This document shows positions 9,862 to 18,818 of a stretch of DNA of 64,000 nucleotides, piece after piece (position 1 is the stretch's first letter; every line of letters starts with the position of its first letter). Source of the stretch: Streptomyces sp. LBL (GTDB lineage Bacteria > Actinomycetota > Actinomycetes > Streptomycetales > Streptomycetaceae). The stretch covers positions 186,001 to 250,000 of the forward strand of contig NZ_JARXYX010000008.1 of NCBI RefSeq assembly GCF_029893585.1. The letters are read 5' to 3'. The translations under genes were made by a program, and so were the position numbers. The notes beneath the pieces are model-generated. The model had not been told where the DNA came from. It made no database searches and saw nothing but the letters and a program-made list of their open reading frames with translations.

Positions 9862-11153
9862 CCGGCCGGGCAGCGGAGCTGCGGGTGGGGGAGGCTGCCG
9901 CGGAAGACGCGAAAGCCGTGCTGGCCGCGCTCGCAAGCAGTCCCGAGGGCCTGTCGGGGGGCGCGACGGGTGAGGCGGCCGAGCGGCTCGCGGCCGTCGG
10001 CCCGAACGCCGTACGCACGCACCACGTCCGCGTCCTGGCGGTCCTCGGACGGCAGCTGCGCAGCGCCCTGCTGATCCTGCTGGCGGTGACGGCAGGGGTC
10101 TCGTACTTCTTCGGCGAGCGGACCGGCGCGATCATCATCGCGGGGATCCTGGTGCTGAGCGTGGCGCTGGGATTCGTCAACGAGTACCGGGCGGAGAAGG
10201 CCGCTCAGGCCCTGCACTCGCGGGTGCGGCACACGGCCGTCGTGGTCCGGGGTGGCGCGGCTGCCGAGGTCGATGTGACCGAGCTGGTGCCGGGCGATGT
10301 CGTACGTCTGACGCTGGGGCAGGTGGTGCCCGCGGACCTGCGCCTGCTGGAGTGCACGGCGTTCGCCTGCGACGAGAGCGTCCTCACCGGGGAGTCCGCC
10401 CCCGCCGACAAGGACCCGGAGCCCGTCGCCGCGGGGGCGGCACTGGCCGAGCTGACCTCCTGCGCCCTGATGGGGACGGTGGTGCACGGGGGCAGCGCGA
10501 CCGGAGTGGTCGTCGCCACCGGGGGCCGAGCCGAGTTCGGGCGGATCGCACTGGGGCTGGGAGAACGACAGCCGGAGACCGACTTCCAGGCGGGGCTGCG
10601 CCGCTTTTCCATGCTGCTCCTCAAGGTCGCCGCCGCCCTCACCACCGGCATCTTCGCCGTCAACCTCCTGCTCCACCGGCCGCTGCTCGACGCCCTGCTC
10701 TTCTCGCTGGCCATCGCGGTGGGCATCACCCCGCAGCTGCTGCCCGCCGTGGTGAGCACGAGCCTGGCCACCGGCTCACGGCAGCTGGCGCGGCGCAAGG
10801 TCCTCGTCAAACGGCTGGTGTGCATCGAGGACCTCGGCGACATGGACGTCCTGGTCACCGACAAGACCGGCACGCTCACCGAGGGCCGCATCCATTTCGA
10901 GGCGGCCCTCGACCCGGCCGGCACCCTCTCCGACACGGTGCTGAAGCTCGGCCTGCTGGCCACCGAGGGCGACCTCGACCAGGTCGGCGGGAACGCGCTG
11001 GACGTCGCGCTGTGGCAGGCCACAGAGCACGTCTTCTACGCCCGCGCCGACGCGCGGGCCGCGCATCCGCCGGTACGCCACCGCACCCGCCGGCATCGCA
11101 TCCAACGGCGGGCCGGCCGCTTCAGCCACCCCGGGCCGCTGCGACCCCGGTGA
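9858..11153 (+). pseudogene. Mg2+-importing P-type ATPase, C-terminal half missing
   Basis: The N-terminal half of a P3B (MgtA/MgtB-like) magnesium ATPase. Residues 1-330 contain the cation-ATPase N domain, two membrane hairpins, the actuator motif TGES (about 178-181) and the phosphorylation site DKTGTLTEG (about 335-343). The frame continues to GNALDVALWQAT and then becomes unrelated arginine/histidine-rich sequence before a stop. About half of the usual ~850-900 residues are gone: most of the nucleotide-binding domain, the GDGxND hinge and the last six helices. It cannot transport as it stands. The GTG start at 9858 overlaps the phosphoketolase stop and has CTGGAG upstream. The recognisable part remains in frame, suggesting a recent deletion. 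Confidence 0.8.
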
Positions 11154-11226
11154 CGTACTGTCACCAGGGCCATCAGCGGCACCGCGCAGCACCAAGGCGA
11201 TCCGCGTCACCCCGGCGGCGGAGCGG

Positions 11227-12243
11227 TCAGCCGTTCAGTGACTCCTCGGCGTCCCTCCGGGTAGGCCAGTCGTCCCCCCGCTCCCGGGCCACCTCCGCAC
11301 GGCTGCCGATCCGCTTGCCGCCGGAGCCGACCCGCTCTCCGCTCAGCGAGAAGGCGGGCGCGATGGCCGGTGCCGGGATGGCCGGTGCCGGGATGGCGGG
11401 TTCGGGGATCACGACGGCCGCGGGCGCCGTGGGGTGCCGGGTGCTCCGGTGCGTGACCCGTCCGTCGGACTCGCCGTCGGTTTCCCTGCTCTGGTGGTCG
11501 AAGAAGCGGAGCATCTCCACGGGGAACGGCATCACGAGGGTGCTGTTCTTCTCGGCGGAGACGTCCACCACGGTCTGCAGCAGGCGCAGTTGGAGTGCTC
11601 CGGGGGTGTCGGCCATGGTCGCGGCGGCGTCGGTCAGCCGCTGGGACGCCTGGAACTCTCCGTCGGCGGCGATGACCCGGGCACGGCGTTCCCGCTCGGC
11701 CTCGGCCTGCTTGGACATCGAGCGCATCATCGACTCCGGTAGGGCGATGTCCTTGATCTCCACGCGTTCGATGCGCAGCCCCCAGGGCTCCTCGGTGGGG
11801 GCGTCCATCACCTTCTTGAGTTCCGCGTTGATGTGGTCACGGTCGGAGAGCAGCGTGTCCAGGTCGGCCCTGCCGATGACCGAGCGGAGCGACGTCTGGG
11901 CGATCTGGGAGACGGCGGCAGGATAGTTGCGCACGTTCACCAGGGCCTTGACGGGGTCGATGACCTTGAAGTAGACGACCGCGTCGACGGTGAGCGTCAC
12001 GTTGTCGGCGGTGATGGACCCTTGCGGCGGGATACCGAGGACCTCGGTCTGTACGGACACCTTCCGCATCCGGTCCCCGATCGGCCGGATGACCCGCAGG
12101 CCCGGCCCGCGGATGTCCGGCAGCAGCCGCCCGAAGCGGAACACCACGCCCTTCTCGTACTGCTGGACGTTGCGCAGGCTCAGGGCGAGCAGGACGAGCC
12201 CGGCCACGGCGCACACCACCAGCACGGTGATCAGAACACCCAT
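11227..12243 (-). CDS. SPFH/Band 7 (stomatin-like) membrane protein
   Basis: A 338-residue slipin/stomatin-type protein. One N-terminal membrane helix (residues 3-24) is followed by the Band 7 domain (about 28-230): QYEKGVVFRFGRLLPDIRGPGL, the TEVLGIPPQGSITADNVTLT strand, IAQTSLRSVIGRADLDTLL and ERVEIKDIALPESMMRSM, then an alanine/glutamate-rich coiled segment. The C-terminal tail contains a short proline-rich repeat (three copies of PAPAIPAP-like sequence near 11350-11400) of unknown role. Such proteins scaffold membrane microdomains and protease complexes. ATG at 12243 is the likely start; a GTG three codons upstream is also possible. No NfeD-like partner gene is adjacent. Confidence 0.88.
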   Translation of the reverse strand: MGVLITVLVVCAVAGLVLLALSLRNVQQYEKGVVFRFGRLLPDIRGPGLRVIRPIGDRMRKVSVQTEVLGIPPQGSITADNVTLTVDAVVYFKVIDPVKALVNVRNYPAAVSQIAQTSLRSVIGRADLDTLLSDRDHINAELKKVMDAPTEEPWGLRIERVEIKDIALPESMMRSMSKQAEAERERRARVIAADGEFQASQRLTDAAATMADTPGALQLRLLQTVVDVSAEKNSTLVMPFPVEMLRFFDHQSRETDGESDGRVTHRSTRHPTAPAAVVIPEPAIPAPAIPAPAIAPAFSLSGERVGSGGKRIGSRAEVARERGDDWPTRRDAEESLNG

Positions 12244-12384
12244 GGTTCTCACTTTCCCTACGTCGATGACGGTCCCGGACCCGAGCGGTCCGGGAAGCAC
12301 ACGGCACGGGAGGACCCCGGCCTGTCGTCTGTGATGCGGCCGGGGTCTCGGGCTGCTGTTGAGGCTCTGGTGCGTCGGCCCGGC

Positions 12385-12534
12385 TCAGCCGGGAACTCTG
12401 CGGTGCGGCGCCGGTCGGGTCGGCGCGGGTGACGCCGGTGGCCCGTCGACGAACAGATGGCCCGGGGTCTCGTCCCAGTCGCTCGCGTCGAGGCCCACGC
12501 GGGCGATGGGCCCAGGCGAGCCGTCAGCGCGGCG
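12385..12534 (-). pseudogene. DUF5994 fragment
   Basis: Immediately after the stop of the DUF5994 gene on the same strand, a frameshifted stretch reads LDAALTARLGP, then in the next frame ARVGLDASDWDETPGHLFVDG, stopping at 12385. In actinobacterial DUF5994 proteins the segment after the ELP-motif has the form LxxRLGPIxRVGLDxxxWDExPxxLxVDG, so this looks like the middle of another family member. There is no start and one frameshift. It is probably the remains of a neighbouring paralogue. Confidence 0.5.
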
Positions 12535-12975
12535 TCAAGCGACTGCGACTCCCCACCTCACGCCGTCCTCCACGACGGTGGCCATCCTCTCCATGAGCCG
12601 CCCCGCCTCCGCGTCCGTGGCCGCGGGCGGCACCACCAGCAGGTCCCACCGGCCGCGGCCGGGCGCCAACAGGCAGACGGTGGACGGGGAGTGCTGGATG
12701 GTCGTCCGGTGCAGGCGTACCACCTGGTTGGCGACGAGCAGCCGACCCGGAAACGGGGACCATACGGCCTCGTCCACGAGGACGCTGGTGACCTGTCCCC
12801 AGGCGTGCGGCAGTCCGCCCAGCAACCTGGGCAGTTCGGACGCCAGATCGGGCGAGTGGGGCCACCAGGCGCCGTCGATGCGCCGGGGCATGTGGCCCTG
12901 TGCCGGCTGGGACACCAGACGCAGGCGGACGGCGGACGGCGAGGAGAGCGGAGACGGCGGCGGGGCGATTGTCAT
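12535..12975 (-). CDS. DUF5994 family protein
   Basis: Cytosolic protein of 146 residues with the DUF5994 pattern: DGAWWPHSPDLASELPRLL (about 34-52), GQVTSVLVDEAVWSPFPGRL, IQHSPSTVCLLAPG and GRWDLLVVPPAATDAEAGRLM. The family is widespread in Streptomyces and has no known function. ATG at 12975 has a plausible AAGGAG-like site upstream. The gene sits in a cluster of eroded genes, with a second intact family member at 14622-15176 and a fragment directly downstream. Confidence 0.82.
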   Translation of the reverse strand: MTIAPPPSPLSSPSAVRLRLVSQPAQGHMPRRIDGAWWPHSPDLASELPRLLGGLPHAWGQVTSVLVDEAVWSPFPGRLLVANQVVRLHRTTIQHSPSTVCLLAPGRGRWDLLVVPPAATDAEAGRLMERMATVVEDGVRWGVAVA

Positions 12976-13007
12976 GGGACTCCTTCAGCGGATGCGGTCG
13001 TTCGGGT

Positions 13008-13594
13008 TCACACGCGGCGGGCGGCGATACGGCCCGGGGTGGGCCATCGCACATCCCTGGGCCAGTTGAGGCGTTCGAAGAGGCGGATCGCGGCGGCGTA
13101 CGGGTCGGACCGACCGCGGTCGGCGCGGTGCCGGGCGCAGGTGGGGTCGGCGTGGTGCGGGGAAGGGGGGTGCGGGGAAGGGGCGGTGGCGGCGATGGAT
13201 GGCGAACCAGCCGATCACGTCACCCTGCAAGCTCATCGGCCCGGCCACCGCGACCACGGTGCGCAGCGGCCGTACGGCCTGGTGGCCGCCGTGGGTCAGG
13301 CCGCGGTGGAAGCCGACCGTGAGGCCCAGGCCCGTGACGGTGCAGAGCGCCGCGGCGAGCAGAACATCGAGGGGCTGGATCAGGCGCCCCCACAGCGGCC
13401 GGACGGCCGGACCGAGTGCCAGGAAGCGGGAGGAAGACGATCAACGCCGTGATCGCCGAGGACCGCCGCGCACCGCCGGTGCGCTCGGCACCCGTTCCCT
13501 CGCGCAGGAAGGCGGCCCTCCCGTCGCACTCCGGGGACGGTGGAGTCCCTTCCGGCGGGACGGTGGACGGGGGGCGGAGGATACGGAGGGACAT
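13008..13594 (-). pseudogene. Acyl-CoA (delta-9) desaturase, frameshifted and deleted
   Basis: Three collinear pieces of one fatty-acid desaturase can be joined. From ATG 13594 the first frame gives MSLRILRPP and ends ITALIVFLP near 13435. A one-base shift continues FLALGPAVRPLWGR, then LLAAALCTVTGLGLTVGFHR with the first histidine box (GFHRGLTHGG), and AGPMSLQGDVIGWFAIHRRH (second box) to about 13185. A low-complexity scar follows and the third piece gives the C-terminus DPYAAAIRLFERLNWPRDV then RWPTPGRIAARRV with a stop at 13008. The central ~150 residues, including the last histidine box, are lost. The parent would have been a di-iron membrane desaturase of about 300-330 residues. Confidence 0.75.
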
Positions 13595-13763
13595 GCGCGG
13601 TCCTAGACCTCGGTGACGACAGTGCGGCCGGGGTCTTGGGCTGCGCCTTTGCGACGGTGAGTGCGTACGGCATCGCTGAGAACGGATGCGAGTCGCACGG
13701 GCGGCGGACAGGGGAGCTACACGGGCTTGGACCGGGTGGGACGTGGAGCGGGCGACGGGGCCG

Positions 13764-14063
13764 TCAGGCGGTCTCGCCCCGGTGGGCGCGATCGACGGGC
13801 GGTCTGCTGGAATCGAGCCAGGAGCTGAGCGGACCGGCGGCGAGCGAGGCGTCCAGTGTGAGGTGGAGCCTCGTCCCCGTCCCCGAGGGGCCCGCGGGAT
13901 AGCTGCGCTGCTCGTCGCCGGCGAACAGCAACCGGAGCACGTCCGCGACGCGTCGGGCCGCTTCGGGGTCCGCGGAGACCAGGCGGACCTCCACCCGGCG
14001 GTGCCCACTCGGCTCGTGCGCGGCCTCGGGAAGCGCTGGGCGGTACGGGGCTTCGGATGTCAT
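13764..14063 (-). CDS. Hypothetical protein, ~99 residues
   Basis: Small soluble protein whose core reads VEVRLVSADPEAARRVADVL then RLLFAGDEQRSYPAGP and GTRLHLTLD. The alternating strand-helix-strand pattern with conserved arginines looks like real coding sequence, similar in style to small uncharacterised Streptomyces proteins, but no named family is recognised. ATG at 14063 is chosen over a start 12 codons upstream because the family-like sequence begins there. It is flanked by the desaturase remnant and a gene-poor stretch. Confidence 0.5.
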   Translation of the reverse strand: MTSEAPYRPALPEAAHEPSGHRRVEVRLVSADPEAARRVADVLRLLFAGDEQRSYPAGPSGTGTRLHLTLDASLAAGPLSSWLDSSRPPVDRAHRGETA

Positions 14064-14621
14064 GGGGCGGAACCTGGCCCGGACCTGAGCGGCCCGCATC
14101 TCACGTGCGCCGAGGACGAGACCGGCTCGGACACCGGCGTACGAGGTGCCCTCGACGTTGTCAGCCTACTCCTGCCGCTCGGGACAGCCGCTCCGGCGCA
14201 GCTGAGTAATGTGCGGTGGCCGCCGAGCCACCGGCCGGCGCCCGACGCCGGGGTGACGGGTCCGTCGGTCATGAACTGCTCCCAGGACGACGAAGTGACT
14301 CCGCTGCCAGTCACACCGTTCGCCTTGCCGTCTGTCGTGTGGCACCCCGTGAAGTGCCGCGGAGACAGACCGGCTGCGACGACGCAGGCGGGCGGCCCCT
14401 GGCGCTCGGCTCGTGCAGCGGGCCCCTCTGATCACCCACGACGGCCCATGGTTCTTGTCGGCCCACTGCTGCCGGTACGACGGCCACCACGGCGAGTTGG
14501 CAGAGGAGTAGGCTTCAGAGACCGAGGGCATTTCGCACACCGGCTTCCACGCCGGGTCGTCCTCGGCGAGAGATGAAAACCGGGCCGTGCCACCGGGGCG
14601 GCCCGGAGACGGGTCTCCATC
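14064..14621. other. Gene-poor stretch between divergent genes
   Basis: No gene is supported. On the minus strand around 14440-14580 a frame reads SSLAEDDPAWKPVCEMPSVS then SPWWPSYRQQWADKNHGPS, which looks less random than its surroundings, but it has no clear start, ribosome site or family. It may be another gene remnant. The DUF5994 gene at 14622 presumably has its promoter in the right part. Confidence 0.35.
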
Positions 14622-15176
14622 ATGACCGCGACCTTCGAAGCAACTCTGCCGCGGCCCGCACCCGTAGCCGTAGTAGCACCTCCCGCCCGTCTCGTGCTGA
14701 AGACGGACGGCCCCTCCCGTGGACTCCTGGACGGCGCCTGGTGGCCGCGCTCGCGCGACCTGCTGCGCGAACTGCCCGCACTGACCGATGCGCTGGACCC
14801 CGTGTGGGGCCGCATCACCCGGATCGCCGTCAACCCCGAGCACTGGCCGGTCATCCCGCGCAAAGTGCCCGTCAACGGCCATGTCGTGAAGGTCGGCTGG
14901 TTCACGCCGGAGATCGACCCGCACAAGCTGCTGCTGCTCTCCTATGGCACCGGCCGCTGGGATCTGCTCGTCATCCCGCCCGAAACCGGGGCGGAGTCGG
15001 CGGGCCGCCTGATGGCGGCCGCATCCGACTACGACGCCCCGCCGCTGACCGCGAGTGCGCTCATCGCCGCGGACCGAGCCGGGCACGCAGTATCCACGGC
15101 CGTCCGACCAGTCGATCCGGACGAGGCTCCCAGGTGGGCGAGCAGTGGGCCGGTGACGGAGCGAGCGCCCTCGTAG
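14622..15176 (+). CDS. DUF5994 family protein with scrambled C-terminus
   Basis: 184 residues. The DUF5994 core is intact: LDGAWWPRSRDLLRELPALT (about 36-55), VWGRITRIAVNPEHWPVIPR, GWFTPEIDPHKLLLLSYG, GRWDLLVIPPETGAESAGRLM and SDYDAPPLTASALI (to about 147). The last ~35 residues (DRAGHAVSTAVRPVDPDEAP) read against the antisense of an MFS-transporter N-terminus on the other strand. A deletion therefore seems to have fused the 3' ends of two convergent genes, giving this gene a foreign tail. ATG at 14622 sits in a weak ribosome context. Confidence 0.78.
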   Translation: MTATFEATLPRPAPVAVVAPPARLVLKTDGPSRGLLDGAWWPRSRDLLRELPALTDALDPVWGRITRIAVNPEHWPVIPRKVPVNGHVVKVGWFTPEIDPHKLLLLSYGTGRWDLLVIPPETGAESAGRLMAAASDYDAPPLTASALIAADRAGHAVSTAVRPVDPDEAPRWASSGPVTERAPS

Positions 15177-15295
15177 ACGAAGTCCATCAGCAGACTGACG
15201 CCCCCGAACACCAACACGAACCGCCACGCCGAGAGCCCCCGGACAGGTCCGTCCGACGGTTCGGGCGTGGCAGACGTGGTGCGGGCGGGCTTCAC
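15124..15295 (-). pseudogene. MFS transporter N-terminal fragment
   Basis: From GTG 15295, preceded by a strong GGGGAGGAGG site, the frame reads LSAWRFVLVFGGVSLLMDFV then YEGARSVTGPLLAHLGAS. This is the first transmembrane helix and following loop of a major-facilitator transporter of the type with an LMDFVYEGARSVTGP signature. Homology stops after about 57 residues, where the sequence runs into the end of the convergent DUF5994 gene. The remaining ~350 residues and eleven helices are missing. Confidence 0.62.
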
Positions 15296-15493
15296 GACCT
15301 CCTCCCCAGGGTGTCGCGTGCCCGGCAGGCCGGACATGGCCTCGTGAACATCGGCCCACCTCCTGGTGGCGCTTTCATCCTCGCCGGACGAATCCGGCAG
15401 GCGCATCCTCTCTCGCCACGTCGTAGCGGTCACGTGCTGAGGTGGCGCAGGAACTCTGCCGTGCCTGCCGGACGAGCGTGGCGCCGTTCGCGC

Positions 15494-15733
15494 TCAGTCG
15501 GCCCGCTCGGTGGCCCGGTCGTAGTCGCCCGTCTGCGGCGGCAGGGCCGCAGACGGGGCGAGGCTGCGGCGCTCCTGAGCGTGGGCGTAACCCGTCAGAC
15601 CGACCAGTACGGCCAACAGCACGGCCGACGAACCCGCCGCAGCGAGGTCGAGACCGCCCTTCGCGACCGGCTTGGTCAGGAAGTCGCCGGCTGTCGCGCC
15701 GAGCGGGCGGGTCAGCACGGTGTGAAAGGGCTC
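15494..15733 (-). pseudogene. COG4705 membrane protein, C-terminal fragment
   Basis: The last ~75 residues of a second COG4705-type protein: HTVLTRPLGATAGDFLTKP, GGLDLAAAGSSAVLLAVLVG and a polar tail ending at 15494. They parallel the C-terminus of the intact neighbour (YILTRPLGASIGDYLSQP, then a GGLGFGT segment and final helix). No start or N-terminal helices belong to this frame, so this is the 3' remnant of a tandem paralogue. Confidence 0.62.
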
Positions 15734-15846
15734 CCGTCGCCACGTGACGGGCGCCCTGCGACACACGGGCCGACCACGGAGGCCGACCGTGGTGTCCGAC
15801 CTTGTCGGTGATCGCCTGCACGCTTCCTGAACGCCTTCCGAACCGT

Positions 15847-16686
15847 TCAGGCCGCCTGCCGCGTCACGCGCGCAGGGTCCGCCACGTCCTTGCGGGTCAC
15901 CATCAGGTACACCACCAGGCCGAGGATGACCGCCAGGAAGATCACACTGGTGACGACGGTGCCGAACCCGAGGCCGCCGTCGCCGGTCGGCTGGGAGAGG
16001 TAGTCGCCGATCGAGGCGCCGAGCGGGCGGGTGAGGATGTAGGCGATCCAGAAGCTCCAGACCGCGTCCAGGCCCAGCGCGAAGTGCGCGATCGCCACGG
16101 CGGCGATGGCCAGCGCGAACAGGACCGCAGCCAGCCAGTAGCCCAGGTCCATGCGCTCGGACACCAGATCGCCGCCCGCCGTTCCGAGGGCGAAGGTGAA
16201 CAGTACGGCCAGCCAGTAGTACGCCTCGCGGCTGGTGGTGTCGATGCTGTGGATGGAGAGGGTGCGCTCGCGCCGGTACCAGACGACGAACACGACGGCG
16301 AGAAGGACGGCGAACACGCTGGTGGTCGTCTCCAGCGGTACGCCCATGTTGTCGGTGAGGTTGTCGCTGATCAGCGTGCCGACGACGCTGATCAGGGCGA
16401 CGGCGAGCCAGTACACGCCCGCGCGGTAGGCGGTCGTACGGAACTGCACGACCAGGACGACCGCGAGCAGCGCGCTCATCAGGACCGACACGCCCGTCAG
16501 GCCCAGGCCGGCCTTCTCGTTGAGCAGGTCGGCCGCGGTCTCGCCGACCGTCGTGCACAGCACCTTGATGATCCAGAAATAGGCGGTGACCTCGGGGACC
16601 TTGTTCCAGCGCAGACGGTGGGAGGGACGCGCAGAGGCACTCGTGCCCGGTTCGGCCTCAGGAGTCTCGGAGAGTTCGTAGGTCAT
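15847..16686 (-). CDS. COG4705/DUF347-type multi-helix membrane protein
   Basis: Integral membrane protein of 279 residues with about eight helices arranged as repeated DUF347-like units: VTAYFWIIKVLCTTVGETAA, VYWLAVALISVVGTLISDNL, AYYWLAVLFTFALGTAGGDL and WIAYILTRPLGASIGDYLSQ. Each unit has a TxGE/TxSD/TxGGD/RPLGAS-type motif. Proteins of this family are found in many soil bacteria; a transport role is suspected but not established. ATG at 16686 has a weak ribosome site. A C-terminal fragment of a paralogue lies directly downstream, and another possible C-terminal scrap is at 26461. Confidence 0.82.
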   Translation of the reverse strand: MTYELSETPEAEPGTSASARPSHRLRWNKVPEVTAYFWIIKVLCTTVGETAADLLNEKAGLGLTGVSVLMSALLAVVLVVQFRTTAYRAGVYWLAVALISVVGTLISDNLTDNMGVPLETTTSVFAVLLAVVFVVWYRRERTLSIHSIDTTSREAYYWLAVLFTFALGTAGGDLVSERMDLGYWLAAVLFALAIAAVAIAHFALGLDAVWSFWIAYILTRPLGASIGDYLSQPTGDGGLGFGTVVTSVIFLAVILGLVVYLMVTRKDVADPARVTRQAA

Positions 16687-16778
16687 GGGGCCAGACGGTG
16701 CCAGCGGTTACCTGAACGCATCCTGACTGCCGCGCGGCTTTCCCGGCATGCCGGGTGCGGCCTGATCACGATGGGCCC

Positions 16779-17822
16779 ATGCACATCCGCGCCGCGTCCT
16801 GGCTGCGGCACCGGCTCGGCCGTGCCGTGGTTCTCGCCTACGTACTCGCCCTGTTCCTGCCCGGCCCCGGCCTGTGGCTGCGGCGCCCCCATCCCTTACC
16901 GCTGACGCCGACGCACCTGACGCTGCACACCGCACCGCTCCTGCTGTCCCTGGTGCTGTTCTCGGCAGGGCTCCAGGTCCCCGTCCGCGCGCTGGGCCGC
17001 CTGCTGCGACGGCCGAAGGCGCTGCTCGCCGGGCTCGTGCTGCACCTCGCGATCCCGCTGGCGGTCGTGCCGCTCGTCGCGTTCCTGCTGCGGCGCACCC
17101 CTGACACCGACGGCGGCAGCGGACTGCTCACCGCGATGATCCTCGTCGTGGCGATGCCCGTCGCCGCCGGGGCCACCGTGTGGACCGACAAGGGCGACGG
17201 CGACCAGCCGACGATGGTGGGCCTCGTCCTGGCCTCCACCCTCCTCAGCCCGCTCACCACCCCCTTGCTGCTGCAGACCCTGGCGCCGCTGCTCAGCGGC
17301 GGTTACGCACAGACCCTCGCCGCCACCGGCCGGCTGGCCGAGGGCGGTTTCGCCCTCACCGCCGTGGTCCTTCCCTGTGCGGCGGGCCTCCTGGGCGCGC
17401 TCGTCCTGCCCGCGCGCCTGCTGCACCGCCTCCAGCTGACGGTGACGCCCCTGGCCCTGACCGGCTCGCTGCTGCTGACCTACGTCAACGCCAGCGGCGC
17501 CCTCGGCTCCGTCCTCATGAGGCCCCGCCCGCTGCTGTTCGCCGCCGCCCTGGCCGTGGCGGCCCTGGTCTGCCTGCTCTCCTTCGCCCTCGGCCGGGCC
17601 GCCGCCCTCGTCCTGCGACTTGAGGCGGGCACCGCCTCGTCGCTGACTCTCGCCTGCGGCATGAACAACAGCAGCGCCAGCGCGGTGCTGATCACCGCGT
17701 CCCTGCCCGACAAACCCCACCTGCTGCTGCCGGTCCTCGCCTACGGCCTGCTTCAGAAGACCGCCGCGAGCCGCATCGTCACCCGCCTCCGGCACGGCCC
17801 CGCTCCCAGCGCAGGCCCCTGA
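16779..17822 (+). CDS. Bile acid:sodium symporter (BASS) family transporter
   Basis: Predicted inner-membrane protein of 347 residues with nine or ten helices. Family-like features are the first helical bundle (LLLSLVLFSAGLQVPVRAL), the MPVAAGATVWTDKGDGD segment, VVLPCAAGLLGALVLPARLL and a crossover with SLTLACGMNNSSASAVLI, matching the conserved GMxNxxLA-type core region of BASS proteins. Substrate unknown; family members move organic anions with sodium. ATG at 16779 is a conservative choice; GTG at 16755 is possible, and neither has a good ribosome site. Divergent from the COG4705 gene with under 100 bp between them. Confidence 0.8.
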   Translation: MHIRAASWLRHRLGRAVVLAYVLALFLPGPGLWLRRPHPLPLTPTHLTLHTAPLLLSLVLFSAGLQVPVRALGRLLRRPKALLAGLVLHLAIPLAVVPLVAFLLRRTPDTDGGSGLLTAMILVVAMPVAAGATVWTDKGDGDQPTMVGLVLASTLLSPLTTPLLLQTLAPLLSGGYAQTLAATGRLAEGGFALTAVVLPCAAGLLGALVLPARLLHRLQLTVTPLALTGSLLLTYVNASGALGSVLMRPRPLLFAAALAVAALVCLLSFALGRAAALVLRLEAGTASSLTLACGMNNSSASAVLITASLPDKPHLLLPVLAYGLLQKTAASRIVTRLRHGPAPSAGP

Positions 17823-17916
17823 ACCATGCTCAGCCGCCGCCCGCCGGGCCGGCCTCCTCCTGACGTCCAGAGTGGGGATGAGGCTGTCGGCTGGCAGACC
17901 AGACGAGTCGGCCGGT

Positions 17917-18105
17917 CTCCGAGGCGCTCGGCGTGGTCGGCGCGGCGGGGCCGGCCGACCGCCTGCCCGACGAGATCTCCGGCGGTCAGGCCCAGCGGGT
18001 GGCCGTGGCCCGCGTGCTGGCGCAGGCGCCGCGGCTGATCCTCGCGGACGAGCCCACCGGCCGCCTCGACCACGCCACCGGGGCCCGGGTCCTGGCCGTC
18101 CCTGA
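17917..18105 (+). pseudogene. ABC transporter ATPase fragment (LolD/MacB type)
   Basis: About 60 codons encode the signature and Walker B region of an ABC ATPase: [40 protein letters not shown] and [20 protein letters not shown]. The Walker A half and the D/H-loop end are missing, and the frame then becomes unrelated. The ADEPTGRLD form is typical of the LolD/MacB efflux subfamily. Clear remnant of a deleted gene. Confidence 0.72.
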
Positions 18106-18414
18106 CCGTGCGCCAACCCCTCTCGGTCTGCCGCCGCCTCCACAGCCGCGTGACAGCCGGGTCCGGTCCCACCAGCTCGTGTGGTCCGGGCCCTGCAGAC
18201 AAGGCGGCCACAGGATCGGCGCCTGTCCCGGACACATCCCGGGGCACGACGCGGCCGGCGTCGTTCAGCAGACCGGGCTGGCTTCACCGAGACCTCCGAC
18301 ATCTTCACTGCGGCGGCGGCTACGGCTGGGCCGCGGACACCGCTGTTGGCGATTCCCCGAGTCAACACAGAGGTGCGGCTCGTCCGGTGCGGCACGCGCC
18401 AACGCAGGTTCGAG
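18106..18414. other. No gene recognised
   Basis: Sequence between the ABC-ATPase remnant and the HxlR gene. Open frames on both strands give no motif. It may contain the transcription terminator of the HxlR gene but no clear hairpin with a T-run was seen. Confidence 0.35.
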
Positions 18415-18792
18415 TCAGCCGATGGAGGAGATGCCGCCCTCGCGGGCGTCGAGCAGCTCGTCCCAGTGCTCGGTCGCCCATCGGCACGCGGCGGCCAGCG
18501 GCTCCAGCGTGCTGCGGCCCAGCGGTGTCAGCGCGTACTCCACCCGCAGTTTCGGGTCGGCGTGCACGGTGCGTGACACGAACCCGTTCCGCTCCAAGCC
18601 GCGGAGCGACTGGGTGAGCGTCTTCGGGGTGACGCGGCCCAGTGGCACGCGGAGTTCGGAGTATCTGCGCGGGCCGTCTTCCAGGCACCGGAGGACCAGG
18701 GGTGCCCATTTGTCACCGAAGCGGAAAGGCAGCAGCGAGGACGGGCACAGCTCGTCGAACAAGTCGGGTGGCAGCGGTGGCCGTTGCGTCAT
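18415..18792 (-). CDS. HxlR-family winged-helix regulator
   Basis: A 125-residue HxlR-type DNA-binding protein: [20 protein letters not shown] (about 22-41), [20 protein letters not shown] with the recognition helix, [19 protein letters not shown] and [16 protein letters not shown]. The cysteine at 16 corresponds to the redox- or electrophile-sensing cysteine of several HxlR proteins. It is divergent from an interrupted NADP-dependent oxidoreductase gene, the classic target arrangement. A perfect 8-bp dyad (18819-18847) lies just upstream of its start. ATG at 18792 is preceded by GGGAG. Confidence 0.88.
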   Translation of the reverse strand: MTQRPPLPPDLFDELCPSSLLPFRFGDKWAPLVLRCLEDGPRRYSELRVPLGRVTPKTLTQSLRGLERNGFVSRTVHADPKLRVEYALTPLGRSTLEPLAAACRWATEHWDELLDAREGGISSIG

Positions 18793-18818
18793 GGAGGGTC
18801 TCCCGTCTCCGGTCTTGG

